Shown here one piece after another: positions 35,781-43,522 of a stretch of DNA of 64,000 nucleotides. Within the stretch, counting starts at the first letter, position 1, and every line of letters begins with the position of its first letter. The stretch comes from Halomonas sp. GFAJ-1 (lineage in GTDB: Bacteria > Pseudomonadota > Gammaproteobacteria > Pseudomonadales > Halomonadaceae), in contig CP016490.1 in the NCBI GenBank assembly GCA_002966495.1, positions 868,001 through 932,000 on the forward strand, given 5' to 3'. The translations under genes were made by a program, and so were the position numbers. The notes under the pieces are model-generated. The model had not been told where the DNA came from. It was given only the letters and a program-made list of their open reading frames with translations, and ran no database searches.

Positions 35781-35822
35781 TATCCACAGGCGGGTTTTAA
35801 ACTCGCCTGTGGATATTTTTTT
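35781..35822. terminator. Terminator between cytochrome c gene and rep
   Basis: TATCCACAGGCG at 35781-35792 pairs with CGCCTGTGGATA at 35804-35815, then seven T to 35822. The stem sits between convergent genes; the T-run serves the plus strand. The 5' arm contains an exact DnaA box TTATCCACA at 35780-35788. Confidence 0.93.
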
Positions 35823-35856
35823 GCCTATCACTTTTACTGATAGCGCTACGGGTCAC

Positions 35857-37926
35857 TTAGCCCAACAGCGAGCGTAGCCCGGCAATAGCATCCTTGCCCC
35901 GCGCCTGCTTTTTCTCCGGGTCCTCTTTATCCGCGCGACCCTCCCACTCCAAATCATCACTGGGCAGCTCGTCTAAAAAGCGGCTGGGCTGGCAGTCCAT
36001 CAGCTCTCCGTAGGCTTTGCGCTGGCGTGCAAGCGTCAATGTCAGTGTGCGCCGCGCCCGGGTAATGCCAACATAAGCTAGTCGCCGTTCCTCTTCCACG
36101 GTGCCCATCTCTATGGCGTTGCGGTGGGGCAGCAAGTCTTCTTCTAAACCCATTAAATAGACATGGGGGAACTCCAGCCCTTTTGAGGCGTGCATGGTGA
36201 GTAGCTGTACCCGGTCGGAGTCATCCTCTTCAGCCTGCTGTTCCAGAATATCCCGCAGTACTAAACGGGAAATTGCTGCTTCCACGCCGTCTGTTTCGGT
36301 AGCCGTGGAATCATTGGCATCTTCTGGTTCTCGGTTAAGCGACTTCTCCAACTGATCAATTAAAATCCACACGTTGGCCATACGCCGTTCAGCCACCGTG
36401 GGCGCGCTGGCGTTTTGATAGAGCCACGCTTCGTAATCCATATCCCGCAGCATGTCACGAATGGCGGCGATGGCATCGTCTTGATCCATGCGCTTGCGGA
36501 CACTGTCGATAAAATGGGTAAAGCGCGCTAGCCGCTCCACGGCCCGGGTGGGCAGCGTTTGCTCTAGCCCCATCTCATGACAGGCGGCAAACAGCGAAAT
36601 AGAGCGTTCGGTGGCGTAGTTAGCGAGTTTTTCCACGGTGCCGGGGCCTACTTCTCGCCGCGGTACGTTCACAATGCGTAAAAAGGCGTTGTCGTCGGCG
36701 GGGTTAATCAGCAGCCGCAGGTAGGCCATGGTGTCTTTGATCTCGTTGCGGGAGAAAAACGACGTCCCGCCGGAGAGCTTGTAAGGGATTTGATAGTGCT
36801 GGAGCTTGAGCTCTAATAAGCGCGCCTGGAAGTTACCCCGATAGAGCACCGCAAAATCACGCCATTCGGCTTTCTCTTTGATGCGCCGAGTGAGCATCTC
36901 GCTGGCGACCCGCTCGGATTCTGCGTCTTCATGGCGATTGACGATCACGCGAATGGGCGCGCCATCGCCCATATCCGACCACAAGGTTTTATCGTACACA
37001 TGGGGGTTGTTGGCAATTAGCGTGTTAGCCGCGCGCAAAATAGTGCCGGTGGAGCGGTAGTTCTGCTCCAGCTTAATGACCTTCAGGCGTGGGAAGTCTT
37101 CTCCAAGGGTAACCAGGTTTTCAGGCCGCGCACCCCGCCAAGCATAAATCGACTGATCGTCGTCGCCGACCACGGTAAACGTGGCCCGTTCGGCCATCAA
37201 CAGTTTCACCAGCAGGTACTGGGAAACGTTAGTGTCCTGGTACTCATCTACCAGCATGTACTGAATTTTACGCCGCCAGCGCTCAAGCGCTTCCGGGTCG
37301 CGGCTTAGCAGTACCACTGGCAATAGAATGAGGTCATCGAAATCTACCGCGTTATAGGCTTTTAGGTGGCGCACATAGGCTTCATAGACCCTGGCGGCAA
37401 AGTGCTCGTCATCATCCGCAGCAAATGAGAGCGCATCGCTGGGCAGCACTAAATCATTCTTCCAGGTGGAAATTTTGCTCTGCACTGCGTTGATCTGCTC
37501 GGCGTCTACCTGGGCGTCTTTGTTCATCAAATCGCGCAGCAGCGCTTTGGCATCTTCCGGGTCGAACAGCGAAAAGCCCGGTTTGTAACCCAGGGTTTTT
37601 AGCTCGCCGCGAATAATCGTCAGGCCCAGGTTGTGAAATGTCGACACCGTTAGCCCGTGGCCCTCTTTACCCTTCAGCATTTGCCCAACGCGCTCTTTCA
37701 TTTCCCGAGCGGCTTTGTTGGTAAAGGTCACGGCGGCAATTTTACGCGCGCTCATGCCACACTCTTGCACCAAATAGGCAATTTTGGTGGTGATCACGCT
37801 GGTTTTACCGGAACCTGCGCCCGCCAGTACAAGACAGGGGCCATCGATATAGCGCACCGCTTCCTGCTGGCGCGGGTTGAGCCCTTTAATACGGCTAAGG
37901 ATGCTCATTGGCGGTTGGGGCGTCAT
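35857..37926 (-). CDS. rep: ATP-dependent 3'-5' DNA helicase Rep
   Basis: A 689-residue UvrD-family helicase that helps forks pass DNA-bound proteins. Motif I is AGAGSGKTS near residue 36; also seen are AVTFTNKAAREMKERV, VDEYQDTN, GDDDQSIYAWRGA, LEQNYRST, MTMHASKGLE-like LLTMHASKGLEFPHVYL and YVGITRAR. Similarity to E. coli Rep holds along the whole chain, which separates it from UvrD and PcrA. Start 37926 or the internal ATG 37908. Confidence 0.95.
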   Translation of the reverse strand: MTPQPPMSILSRIKGLNPRQQEAVRYIDGPCLVLAGAGSGKTSVITTKIAYLVQECGMSARKIAAVTFTNKAAREMKERVGQMLKGKEGHGLTVSTFHNLGLTIIRGELKTLGYKPGFSLFDPEDAKALLRDLMNKDAQVDAEQINAVQSKISTWKNDLVLPSDALSFAADDDEHFAARVYEAYVRHLKAYNAVDFDDLILLPVVLLSRDPEALERWRRKIQYMLVDEYQDTNVSQYLLVKLLMAERATFTVVGDDDQSIYAWRGARPENLVTLGEDFPRLKVIKLEQNYRSTGTILRAANTLIANNPHVYDKTLWSDMGDGAPIRVIVNRHEDAESERVASEMLTRRIKEKAEWRDFAVLYRGNFQARLLELKLQHYQIPYKLSGGTSFFSRNEIKDTMAYLRLLINPADDNAFLRIVNVPRREVGPGTVEKLANYATERSISLFAACHEMGLEQTLPTRAVERLARFTHFIDSVRKRMDQDDAIAAIRDMLRDMDYEAWLYQNASAPTVAERRMANVWILIDQLEKSLNREPEDANDSTATETDGVEAAISRLVLRDILEQQAEEDDSDRVQLLTMHASKGLEFPHVYLMGLEEDLLPHRNAIEMGTVEEERRLAYVGITRARRTLTLTLARQRKAYGELMDCQPSRFLDELPSDDLEWEGRADKEDPEKKQARGKDAIAGLRSLLG

Positions 37927-37996
37927 GGCGAAGGGTGACCTCTACAAGTGTTTCTGGGCAAATTCCATTACAATCAGCGGCGCTGGCGAATGCACA

Positions 37997-38488
37997 ATGA
38001 GCAATAATAGGCAGGTGGTGATGTTTGAAGTAGCGCTATTTGAACCGCGAATGGCCCCCAATACGGGCAACATTATGCGCCTGGTGGCCAACAACGGCTG
38101 TCGTTTACACCTAATTGAACCGCTAGGCTTTGATCTCGAAGAGAAAAAGCTGCGTCGCGCGGGCTTAGACTACCGCGACTTAGCCAACGTGACACGCCAC
38201 GCGAATTTTACGGCGTTTCAAACCGCGATGCAGGGGCGCACTATTTGGGCGATTACCACTAAAGGGACTCAAGTCCACAGTAACGCCGCCTTTGCCCCTG
38301 GCGATGTGCTGCTGTTTGGCTCGGAAACCGCCGGGCTCTCTGCGGAGGTGCACGCAGCGTTGCCCGCCGCACAGAAGCTGCGCATTCCCATGCAGCCCAA
38401 TAACCGTAGCCTGAACCTTTCTAACGCGGTGGCTATCGTTAGCTATGAAGCGTGGCGCCAGCATGAATTTGCTGGCGCAGGCGACTAA
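37997..38488 (+). CDS. trmL: tRNA (cytidine/uridine-34-2'-O)-methyltransferase TrmL
   Basis: A SPOUT-class methyltransferase for wobble position 34 of tRNA-Leu. Seen are ALFEPRMAPNTGNIMRL near the N terminus, the TTKG and GSETAGL segments, and RIPMQPNNRSLNLSNAVAIVSYEAWRQ, which forms the trefoil knot. From ATG 37997 it has 163 residues; ATG 38021 would give 155, close to the 157 of E. coli, but the ribosome site would be too near. It is divergent from rep and overlaps the end of the porin gene. Confidence 0.93.
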   Translation: MSNNRQVVMFEVALFEPRMAPNTGNIMRLVANNGCRLHLIEPLGFDLEEKKLRRAGLDYRDLANVTRHANFTAFQTAMQGRTIWAITTKGTQVHSNAAFAPGDVLLFGSETAGLSAEVHAALPAAQKLRIPMQPNNRSLNLSNAVAIVSYEAWRQHEFAGAGD

Positions 38489-39039
38489 AAACGTAAATTA
38501 ACCCCGACGTGCACGCTATTATCAAGCGTGCGCGAGCTACGTTGGTCGTCAAAATCAGCGGTCATACGACGATACCCCACATAACCATCAACGGTAGGCG
38601 TAAAATCGTAGCGCATACGAGCGCCAGCTAGAAAACTGTCATCAAGCTTGCCGCTGGTGGCCACACTGGGCGTAAAAAAGCCGTAACCCCCAACCGAAAC
38701 CGCAGGAGCATTGGGTAAATAGACATAGCCGTAGCCGCCTAAGCCTAACCCGCCACCATTGCCGTAATCCGTATTAAACTGCGTCCAGCGCGCCCCTACA
38801 CCGATGTCCATGCGGCGATTACGCTCGACGCCCATGATTTGACCATGCAGCATGGTGGCATCTTCGCGGTATTCACTATGCAGTACACCCGCACCAATGG
38901 CGATACCCTCGGCAATGGGCGCGGCAAGGTTAAGCTCGATGGCGTTATTGCCAAGGTTAAGATCAAAACTTCCTGCTTGCGCAGTACTTGCCGCCCACAG
39001 TGCAGTTACTCCGACTAGCAGAGGTGTCCAACGTGGCAT
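38485..39039 (-). CDS. YfaZ-like outer membrane beta-barrel protein
   Basis: A 184-residue exported protein. The signal peptide ends AQA near residue 22; the rest alternates hydrophobic and polar residues with many Gly/Tyr strands and ends in the outer-membrane signature aromatic (LRF). Segments ARMRYDFTPTVDGYVGYRRM and DNSVHVGVNLRF fit the YfaZ family. The function is unknown, probably a small pore. It overlaps the end of trmL on the opposite strand by 4 bases. Confidence 0.82.
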   Translation of the reverse strand: MPRWTPLLVGVTALWAASTAQAGSFDLNLGNNAIELNLAAPIAEGIAIGAGVLHSEYREDATMLHGQIMGVERNRRMDIGVGARWTQFNTDYGNGGGLGLGGYGYVYLPNAPAVSVGGYGFFTPSVATSGKLDDSFLAGARMRYDFTPTVDGYVGYRRMTADFDDQRSSRTLDNSVHVGVNLRF

Positions 39040-39096
39040 CGATTGCTCCTAATCTATACAGTTGCTTCTAAAAAATGTGGGGTAGATAACGATATG

Positions 39097-39756
39097 TTAA
39101 ATGCCATAACGGTCGCGGTAGGCCCGCACAGCCTCGGCGTAAGCTAGCATTTCGCCCCCGGCATGCTCTTCCAGGTACGTCAGCACTTGCTCTAGATTGA
39201 CGATGCTGACGACCGGGATAGCAAACTGGGCCTGAACTTCCTGAATGGCGCTCTGCTCGCCCTGGCCGCGCTCTTGGCGATCTAGCGCAACGATCACGCC
39301 GCCTGCACGGGCACCGCTCTGTTTAATCAGGCCCATTACCTCGCGGATCGCGGTACCGGCGGTAATCACATCATCAATGATCAAAATATCGCCAGCAAGC
39401 GGCGCGCCGACAATATTACCGCCTTCACCGTGGGTTTTGGCCTCTTTGCGGTTAAACGCGTAGGGCATATCACGGTCGTGGTGGTCGGCCAGAGCGGCTG
39501 CCGTAACCGCTGCCAGCGGTATGCCCTTATACGCCGGGCCAAACAGCACGTCGGCTTTTAGGCCGCTATCGACAATCGCTTGGGCGTAGAATCGGCCCAG
39601 CTTGGCCAAGGCGCGGCCGGTCTGAAACAGGCCCGCATTAAAGAAGTAAGGGCTTACTCGCCCCGACTTAAGCGTGAACTCGCCAAACTTGAGCACGCCC
39701 TGTTCAATAGCGAAGGCAATGAAATCGCGTTGGTAGGGTTGTAGAGTGGTAGCCAC
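39097..39756 (-). CDS. pyrE: Orotate phosphoribosyltransferase
   Basis: A 219-residue enzyme that joins orotate and PRPP to make OMP. The PRPP motif DILIIDDVITAG is at 123-134, and the catalytic loop carries FNRKEAKTHGEGG at 101-113. The N-terminal FTLKSGRVSPYFFNAG is typical. ATG at 39756. It is divergent from the Crc-like gene, the same pairing as in Pseudomonas. Confidence 0.96.
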   Translation of the reverse strand: MATTLQPYQRDFIAFAIEQGVLKFGEFTLKSGRVSPYFFNAGLFQTGRALAKLGRFYAQAIVDSGLKADVLFGPAYKGIPLAAVTAAALADHHDRDMPYAFNRKEAKTHGEGGNIVGAPLAGDILIIDDVITAGTAIREVMGLIKQSGARAGGVIVALDRQERGQGEQSAIQEVQAQFAIPVVSIVNLEQVLTYLEEHAGGEMLAYAEAVRAYRDRYGI

Positions 39757-39894
39757 AGCGGTCTTCTCTTGTCGATAGGAATGTAAGTCAAACGCAATAA
39801 TAAAACGGGGTTAAATAGCAAGATTTTGTTTGTCTATTTACCCAAACGTCTAAACGTCGGGTATCATACAGCAGCGACGCAAAAGGGACGATTT

Positions 39895-40662
39895 ATGAAA
39901 ATTGCCAGCATCAATGTCAATGGTATACGTGATGCCGTCGACCGTGGCTTCCTGGACTGGCTGGCTCAGCAGGACGCCGACGTGGTCTGCGTGCAGAACA
40001 TCAAGGCAAAAAGTTTTGAACTGGGTGATCATATTCTCTATCCGGAAGGCTACGAAGGCTACTTCCTGGATGCCGAAGAAGATGGTTTCTCTGGTGTGGC
40101 ACTCTATTGCCGCAAAATCCCCAAGGCCATTATGTACGGCTTGGGGTTTCCTCAGTGCGACCACGAAGGGCGTTTTCTGCAGGCGGATTATGACCGCTTC
40201 AGTATTGCTACCTTCCTGATGCCTGATGGGAGTGATCAAAAAGCCAAACAAGCGTTTATGGAACAGTACCAAGAGTATCTGACGAAGATGTCACGCAAAC
40301 GTCGTGAATACATCATCTGTGGTACTTGGCATATTGCCCACAAAACGGTCGATTTGGCTAACTGGTCGGACAACCAGCTGACCTCTGGTTTCCGTCCGGA
40401 AGAGCGCGCCTGGATGGATCAAGTGCTTGGCCCAACGGGCTTTATTGACACCTTCCGCGAAATTAATCGCGATGCGGGTGAATACACTTGGTGGCCCAAG
40501 CTCAATCAAGACGTGCCCCGTGAGCGCCAAGAAGGCTGGCGGATTGACTACCAACTGGTCGGCCCCAACTTCCGTCGCCATGTGGTAGACGCGTGGATTG
40601 ATTACGATGCGACCTTCTCTGAGTTCGCACCGCTAATCGTTGAGTATGATTTAGCGCTCTAA
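39895..40662 (+). CDS. crc: Crc-like exonuclease III-fold regulator (catalytically dead)
   Basis: A 255-residue protein of the ExoIII/APE fold from MKIASINVNG to IVEYDL. Compared with E. coli ExoIII, key residues are changed: E34 is N35, D151 and N153 are T144 and H146, and the SDHAP histidine is F244 (SEFAP); D218 in WRIDYQ is kept. This resembles Pseudomonas Crc, which with Hfq represses catabolic mRNAs. The pyrE neighbourhood agrees. ATG at 39895 follows AAGGGA. The Crc function is inferred, not shown. Confidence 0.85.
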   Translation: MKIASINVNGIRDAVDRGFLDWLAQQDADVVCVQNIKAKSFELGDHILYPEGYEGYFLDAEEDGFSGVALYCRKIPKAIMYGLGFPQCDHEGRFLQADYDRFSIATFLMPDGSDQKAKQAFMEQYQEYLTKMSRKRREYIICGTWHIAHKTVDLANWSDNQLTSGFRPEERAWMDQVLGPTGFIDTFREINRDAGEYTWWPKLNQDVPRERQEGWRIDYQLVGPNFRRHVVDAWIDYDATFSEFAPLIVEYDLAL

Positions 40663-40703
40663 GCGTTAGCTACTTCCCGCGTCGCTCCGCCATGGTAACA
40701 AGC

Positions 40704-40731
40704 AACAGGCCAGCTTATAAGCTGGCCTGTT
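40704..40731. terminator. Bidirectional hairpin between crc and rph
   Basis: A perfect 28-base palindrome running from AACAGGCCAG at 40704 to CTGGCCTGTT at 40731 lies between convergent genes. The T-run is short (TTT on plus), so termination may be moderate. Confidence 0.75.
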
Positions 40732-40761
40732 TGCGTATGCGCGCGTTAATACTTTGCGTGA

Positions 40762-41511
40762 TTAACCACGAATCCCTAGCGCCTCACGCTGCTTTTCGCG
40801 CAGCTCATCGCCTGCTTTCTCGGCTAGATCAAGCATCGCGTTTAGCTCAGCGCGATTAAACGCACCCGCTTCCGCAGTGCCCTGCACCTCGATTAGCTCG
40901 CCGCTTTCGGTCATCACCACGTTCAGGTCGGTGTCGGCTTTGCTGTCTTCCGGGTAGTCCAGATCCAATACCGGCACACCTTTATAAATACCCACCGAAA
41001 TCGCGCTGACTAGCTGTTTAAAGGGGTCGCCTTTGATCTTCTTCTCGCGCTGTAGATAGCGAATAGCATCTACTAGGGCCACGCAGCCGCCGGTAATCGC
41101 GGCGGTACGCGTACCCCCATCGGCTTGGATAACGTCGCAGTCTACGGTAATGGTGAACTCACCCAGCTTCTTCAAATTCACTGCGGCGCGCAGGCTGCGG
41201 CCAATTAACCGCTGAATTTCCAAGGTCCGGCCACCCTGTTTACCACGAGTAGCTTCACGGACACTGCGCGAGTGAGTGGCGCGGGGCAGCATGCCATACT
41301 CAGCAGTGATCCAACCCTGATTTTTACCGCGCAGCCAGCGCGGTACGCCTGCTTCCACGCTCGCATTACACAGCACCTTGGTATCGCCAAATTCCACCAG
41401 CACGGAGCCTTCTGCATGGCGGGTGAAGTCGCGGGTTAAACGAATTTCACGGAGCTGGCCAGCTTCGCGACCGCTGGGGCGAACAACATCAGGACGCTTA
41501 GCACTGCTCAC
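40762..41511 (-). CDS. rph: Ribonuclease PH
   Basis: A 249-residue phosphorolytic 3'-5' exoribonuclease that trims tRNA 3' ends. RPSGREAGQLREIRLTRDF starts the domain; EGSVLVEFGDTKVLC, GKNQGWITAEYGMLPRATH and CDVIQADGGTRTA are hallmarks. GTG at 41511 is used since AGAGG lies 8 bases upstream; GTG at 41520 would sit on the ribosome site. Divergent from yicC, the same pair as in E. coli. Confidence 0.95.
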   Translation of the reverse strand: MSSAKRPDVVRPSGREAGQLREIRLTRDFTRHAEGSVLVEFGDTKVLCNASVEAGVPRWLRGKNQGWITAEYGMLPRATHSRSVREATRGKQGGRTLEIQRLIGRSLRAAVNLKKLGEFTITVDCDVIQADGGTRTAAITGGCVALVDAIRYLQREKKIKGDPFKQLVSAISVGIYKGVPVLDLDYPEDSKADTDLNVVMTESGELIEVQGTAEAGAFNRAELNAMLDLAEKAGDELREKQREALGIRG

Positions 41512-41633
41512 AGATAGCACCTCTCAATAAACGCGTTTCAGGGAAAAGCCGACCATTGTACACGTCTAGGCGCACGCTGATTGGCCTATCGGGTAGACTG
41601 GTGAATAACCGTTGCCCACTATCAGGATGCACT

Positions 41634-42512
41634 ATGGCCACTTCCAGCCGCGTACACAGCATGACCGCCTTTTCCCGCACCGAGCAGGCAGCCGCTTTTG
41701 GCACGCTGCAGGTAGAAATCCGCTCGGTAAACCAGCGCTATTTAGAGCCGCATTTTCGCCTGCCTGATGCGCTGCGTGATTTAGAGCCGCTGCTGCGGGA
41801 CGCCCTACGCACCCGACTAGCACGAGGCAAAGTAGAGTGCAGCCTGCGCTTTGAGGCTGCCGAAGCCAATCTAGCCCCCGCCGTAAACGCCCAACGGCTC
41901 AAAGAGATCGCCAACGCTTTAGAAGCTATTCAAGAGCAAGTACCCAGTGCTATACCGCCTAATACGCTGGCGATACTCAACCAGCCCGGCGTGATGGAAA
42001 CCCAGCACTTAGACCAAGACGCCATCAAAGCCGCCGCCAAAGGGCTATTTGACCAAGCGCTGGACGGGCTAATTGACGCCCGCGCCCGGGAAGGCGAAAA
42101 GCTCACTGAGATGATCACCACCCGCCTAGACGCTGTCAGCGAGCAAGTAGCCACCGTACGCAGCCTGCTGCCGCAGATACTAGAGCGCCAACGCGCTCAG
42201 CTTCTAGAGCGTTTAGAAATCGCCAAGACCGAACTCGACCCCCAGCGCCTGGAAGCCGAGCTGGTACTAGTAGCGCAAAAAGCTGATGTGGACGAAGAGT
42301 TAGACCGCCTAACTGCGCATATCGAAGAAGTGCGCCACCAGCTCGCCCAGAAAGGCCCCAAAGGCCGCCGCCTGGATTTTCTAATGCAGGAGCTTAACCG
42401 TGAAGCGAATACGCTCTCGTCGAAATCCGTGGTGGCAGAGACAACGCGTTGTGCGGTGGAGTTGAAGGTGCTGATTGAGCAGATGCGGGAGCAGATTCAG
42501 AATATTGAGTGA
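41634..42512 (+). CDS. yicC: YicC-family endoribonuclease
   Basis: A 292-residue protein of the YicC/YloC family, metal-dependent endoribonucleases; E. coli YicC affects decay of the RyhB sRNA. The N terminus VHSMTAFSR, EIRSVNQRYLE and RGKVECSLRFE, and the C terminus RRLDFLMQELNREANTLSSK are diagnostic. ATG at 41634 follows AGGA. The last codons overlap a truncated hipA frame on the other strand. Confidence 0.93.
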   Translation: MATSSRVHSMTAFSRTEQAAAFGTLQVEIRSVNQRYLEPHFRLPDALRDLEPLLRDALRTRLARGKVECSLRFEAAEANLAPAVNAQRLKEIANALEAIQEQVPSAIPPNTLAILNQPGVMETQHLDQDAIKAAAKGLFDQALDGLIDARAREGEKLTEMITTRLDAVSEQVATVRSLLPQILERQRAQLLERLEIAKTELDPQRLEAELVLVAQKADVDEELDRLTAHIEEVRHQLAQKGPKGRRLDFLMQELNREANTLSSKSVVAETTRCAVELKVLIEQMREQIQNIE

Positions 42513-42643
42513 TAAAGTATTGGTTTTGCTGCATTGATAAGGACGCCGCCACGGCTTGAGTCACTATAAGCCAACTGACCAATTAACAGTGGTTGCTCAA
42601 TGGGATGCCAATCCGCATACACCTCTACCAATTCACGGCTCAT
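42497..42643 (-). pseudogene. Truncated hipA-like kinase toxin stump
   Basis: A 48-codon frame beginning MSRELVEVYADWHPIEQPL and continuing LIGQLAYSDSSRGGV, which matches the start of HipA-family kinases. After about residue 34 the family match ends and a stop follows. HipA proteins are about 400-440 residues, so the kinase is gone. ATG overlaps the hipB stop as ATGA, the arrangement of an intact hipBA operon. The frame ends within the 3' end of yicC, marking a deletion junction near 42540. Confidence 0.68.
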
Positions 42644-42945
42644 TTTGAGCCTTCCAGAAGCTTGATATTTTGCAGTTTGATGCCTAACTCGTCATGTGCG
42701 GCCACTTCAGAGAAGTTACTTTCCATGCCCAGCACGGCCATAATTTTTAAATAGGTGCCAATTGCCACACCAGGATCACCAGCAAACACCTTGTTCACGG
42801 TTTTATGATCAAAGCCCGTGCGCTCGCAGAGCATCTTTTTGGTTAACCCACGTTGCTTCGTCGCTAGCAACAAATCCTCACCAAAATGAGTGAGAATTTT
42901 GCGTTGCTTTGGAAACAGCACGCTGTGTAAATTTCGCTTAGCCAT
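42640..42945 (-). CDS. HipB-like XRE-family transcriptional regulator (orphan antitoxin)
   Basis: A 101-residue protein with a helix-turn-helix in TKKMLCERTGFDHKTVNKVF and a short hydrophobic tail. The gene is followed by a 4-base overlap with a hipA stump, so it is read as the antitoxin/repressor of a former hipBA pair. Two operator-like TAGG-N8-CC sites lie upstream. The frame is intact, so it may still bind DNA. HipB identity rests on size, HTH and context. Confidence 0.75.
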   Translation of the reverse strand: MAKRNLHSVLFPKQRKILTHFGEDLLLATKQRGLTKKMLCERTGFDHKTVNKVFAGDPGVAIGTYLKIMAVLGMESNFSEVAAHDELGIKLQNIKLLEGSK

Positions 42946-42959
42946 ACAATCACCAGTAA

Positions 42960-43006
42960 TAGGGCTATATTCCTATTTTTAATTGAATTACGGGAACATA
43001 GTCCTA
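42960..43006. promoter_or_regulatory. Paired operator-like sites upstream of hipB
   Basis: The motif TAGGrCTATrTTCC occurs on the plus strand at 42960-42973 and on the minus strand at 43006-42993. The first extends to a palindrome, AATAGG-N8-CCTATT. The centres are about 31 bases apart, near three helical turns. The 8-base spacer resembles E. coli HipB operators (TATCC-N8-GGATA). They lie 15-60 bases before the hipB start. Confidence 0.55.
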
Positions 43007-43048
43007 GAGTTTGGCGCTTCAGCTTTGATGGATAGCTTCTAGCAACTA

Positions 43049-43376
43049 CTAGTGGTGGGCTTGGGCATTCTCCACCCGTAGTAGAGTTCGATAGTGCACC
43101 CAGCTCAATTCGGTACGCACTGCGTTCCGTTTCGGAAAGCTTTGATAAAACTGGCGGATATTGCGTAGGTTGCGGACATCAAAGCTTTTACACAACTTCG
43201 TTTAGCTGTTGTGAGAGCTGCTGTAGCGGCTTCTTACCATACTTGGCACGACGACAGCCTTGCTGTTCGTGCTCGACAACTAAGCGACCTACTTCCCAGT
43301 AGCTCTGCACCATGGCCGTATTCACGGCTTGGCGTACCTGCCCGCGTGCTTGCGTTATCTGGTTTTTGCCGTCGCC
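43049..43376 (-). pseudogene. DUF1016 (YhcG-type) nuclease N-terminal remnant, frameshifted
   Basis: In one minus-strand frame (about 43376-43188) the sequence reads GQVRQAVNTAMVQSYWEVG, then RLVVEHEQQG and KPLQQLSQQLNEVV before a stop. Shifted one frame (from 43189 down) it continues KSFDVRNLRNIRQFYQSF, PKRNAVRTELSWVHYR and LLRVENAQA, then a stop at 43049. Together this is the DUF1016 N-terminal domain of PDDEXK nuclease YhcG-like proteins. The N-terminal start and the entire nuclease domain are missing. Confidence 0.72.
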
Positions 43377-43522
43377 AGCAGGTGGCCTCGCTCAGGTGCA
43401 AAAAAAGTAGGTTTACACAGCTGTTCTGTTTGGCGTTTTTGATGCGTATCACGGTAGGGCGCATTAGCATTTTATATGATGTTTAGCCCCGCTGTCGTGA
43501 ACGTTGATAAGAGAGAAGTACA
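43377..43522. other. Non-coding gap before ppk2
   Basis: Sequence beyond the DUF1016 match that has no supported gene. It should contain the ppk2 promoter; no clear consensus was recognised. An ATG-initiated minus-strand frame from 43470 overlaps the remnant in the wrong frame and is a shadow. Confidence 0.35.

Noticed and set aside
37877..37996. Longer trmL start at 37877
   Set aside because: It would overlap the start of rep on the other strand and add 40 residues absent from the family.
43234..43470. 78-codon minus-strand frame before ppk2
   Set aside because: It covers the DUF1016 remnant in a wrong frame and has Cys/Arg-rich nonsense composition; the real coding signal is in the two other frames.
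43211..43486. 91-codon plus-strand frame before ppk2
   Set aside because: It is antisense to the DUF1016 remnant and shows no domain or ribosome site.
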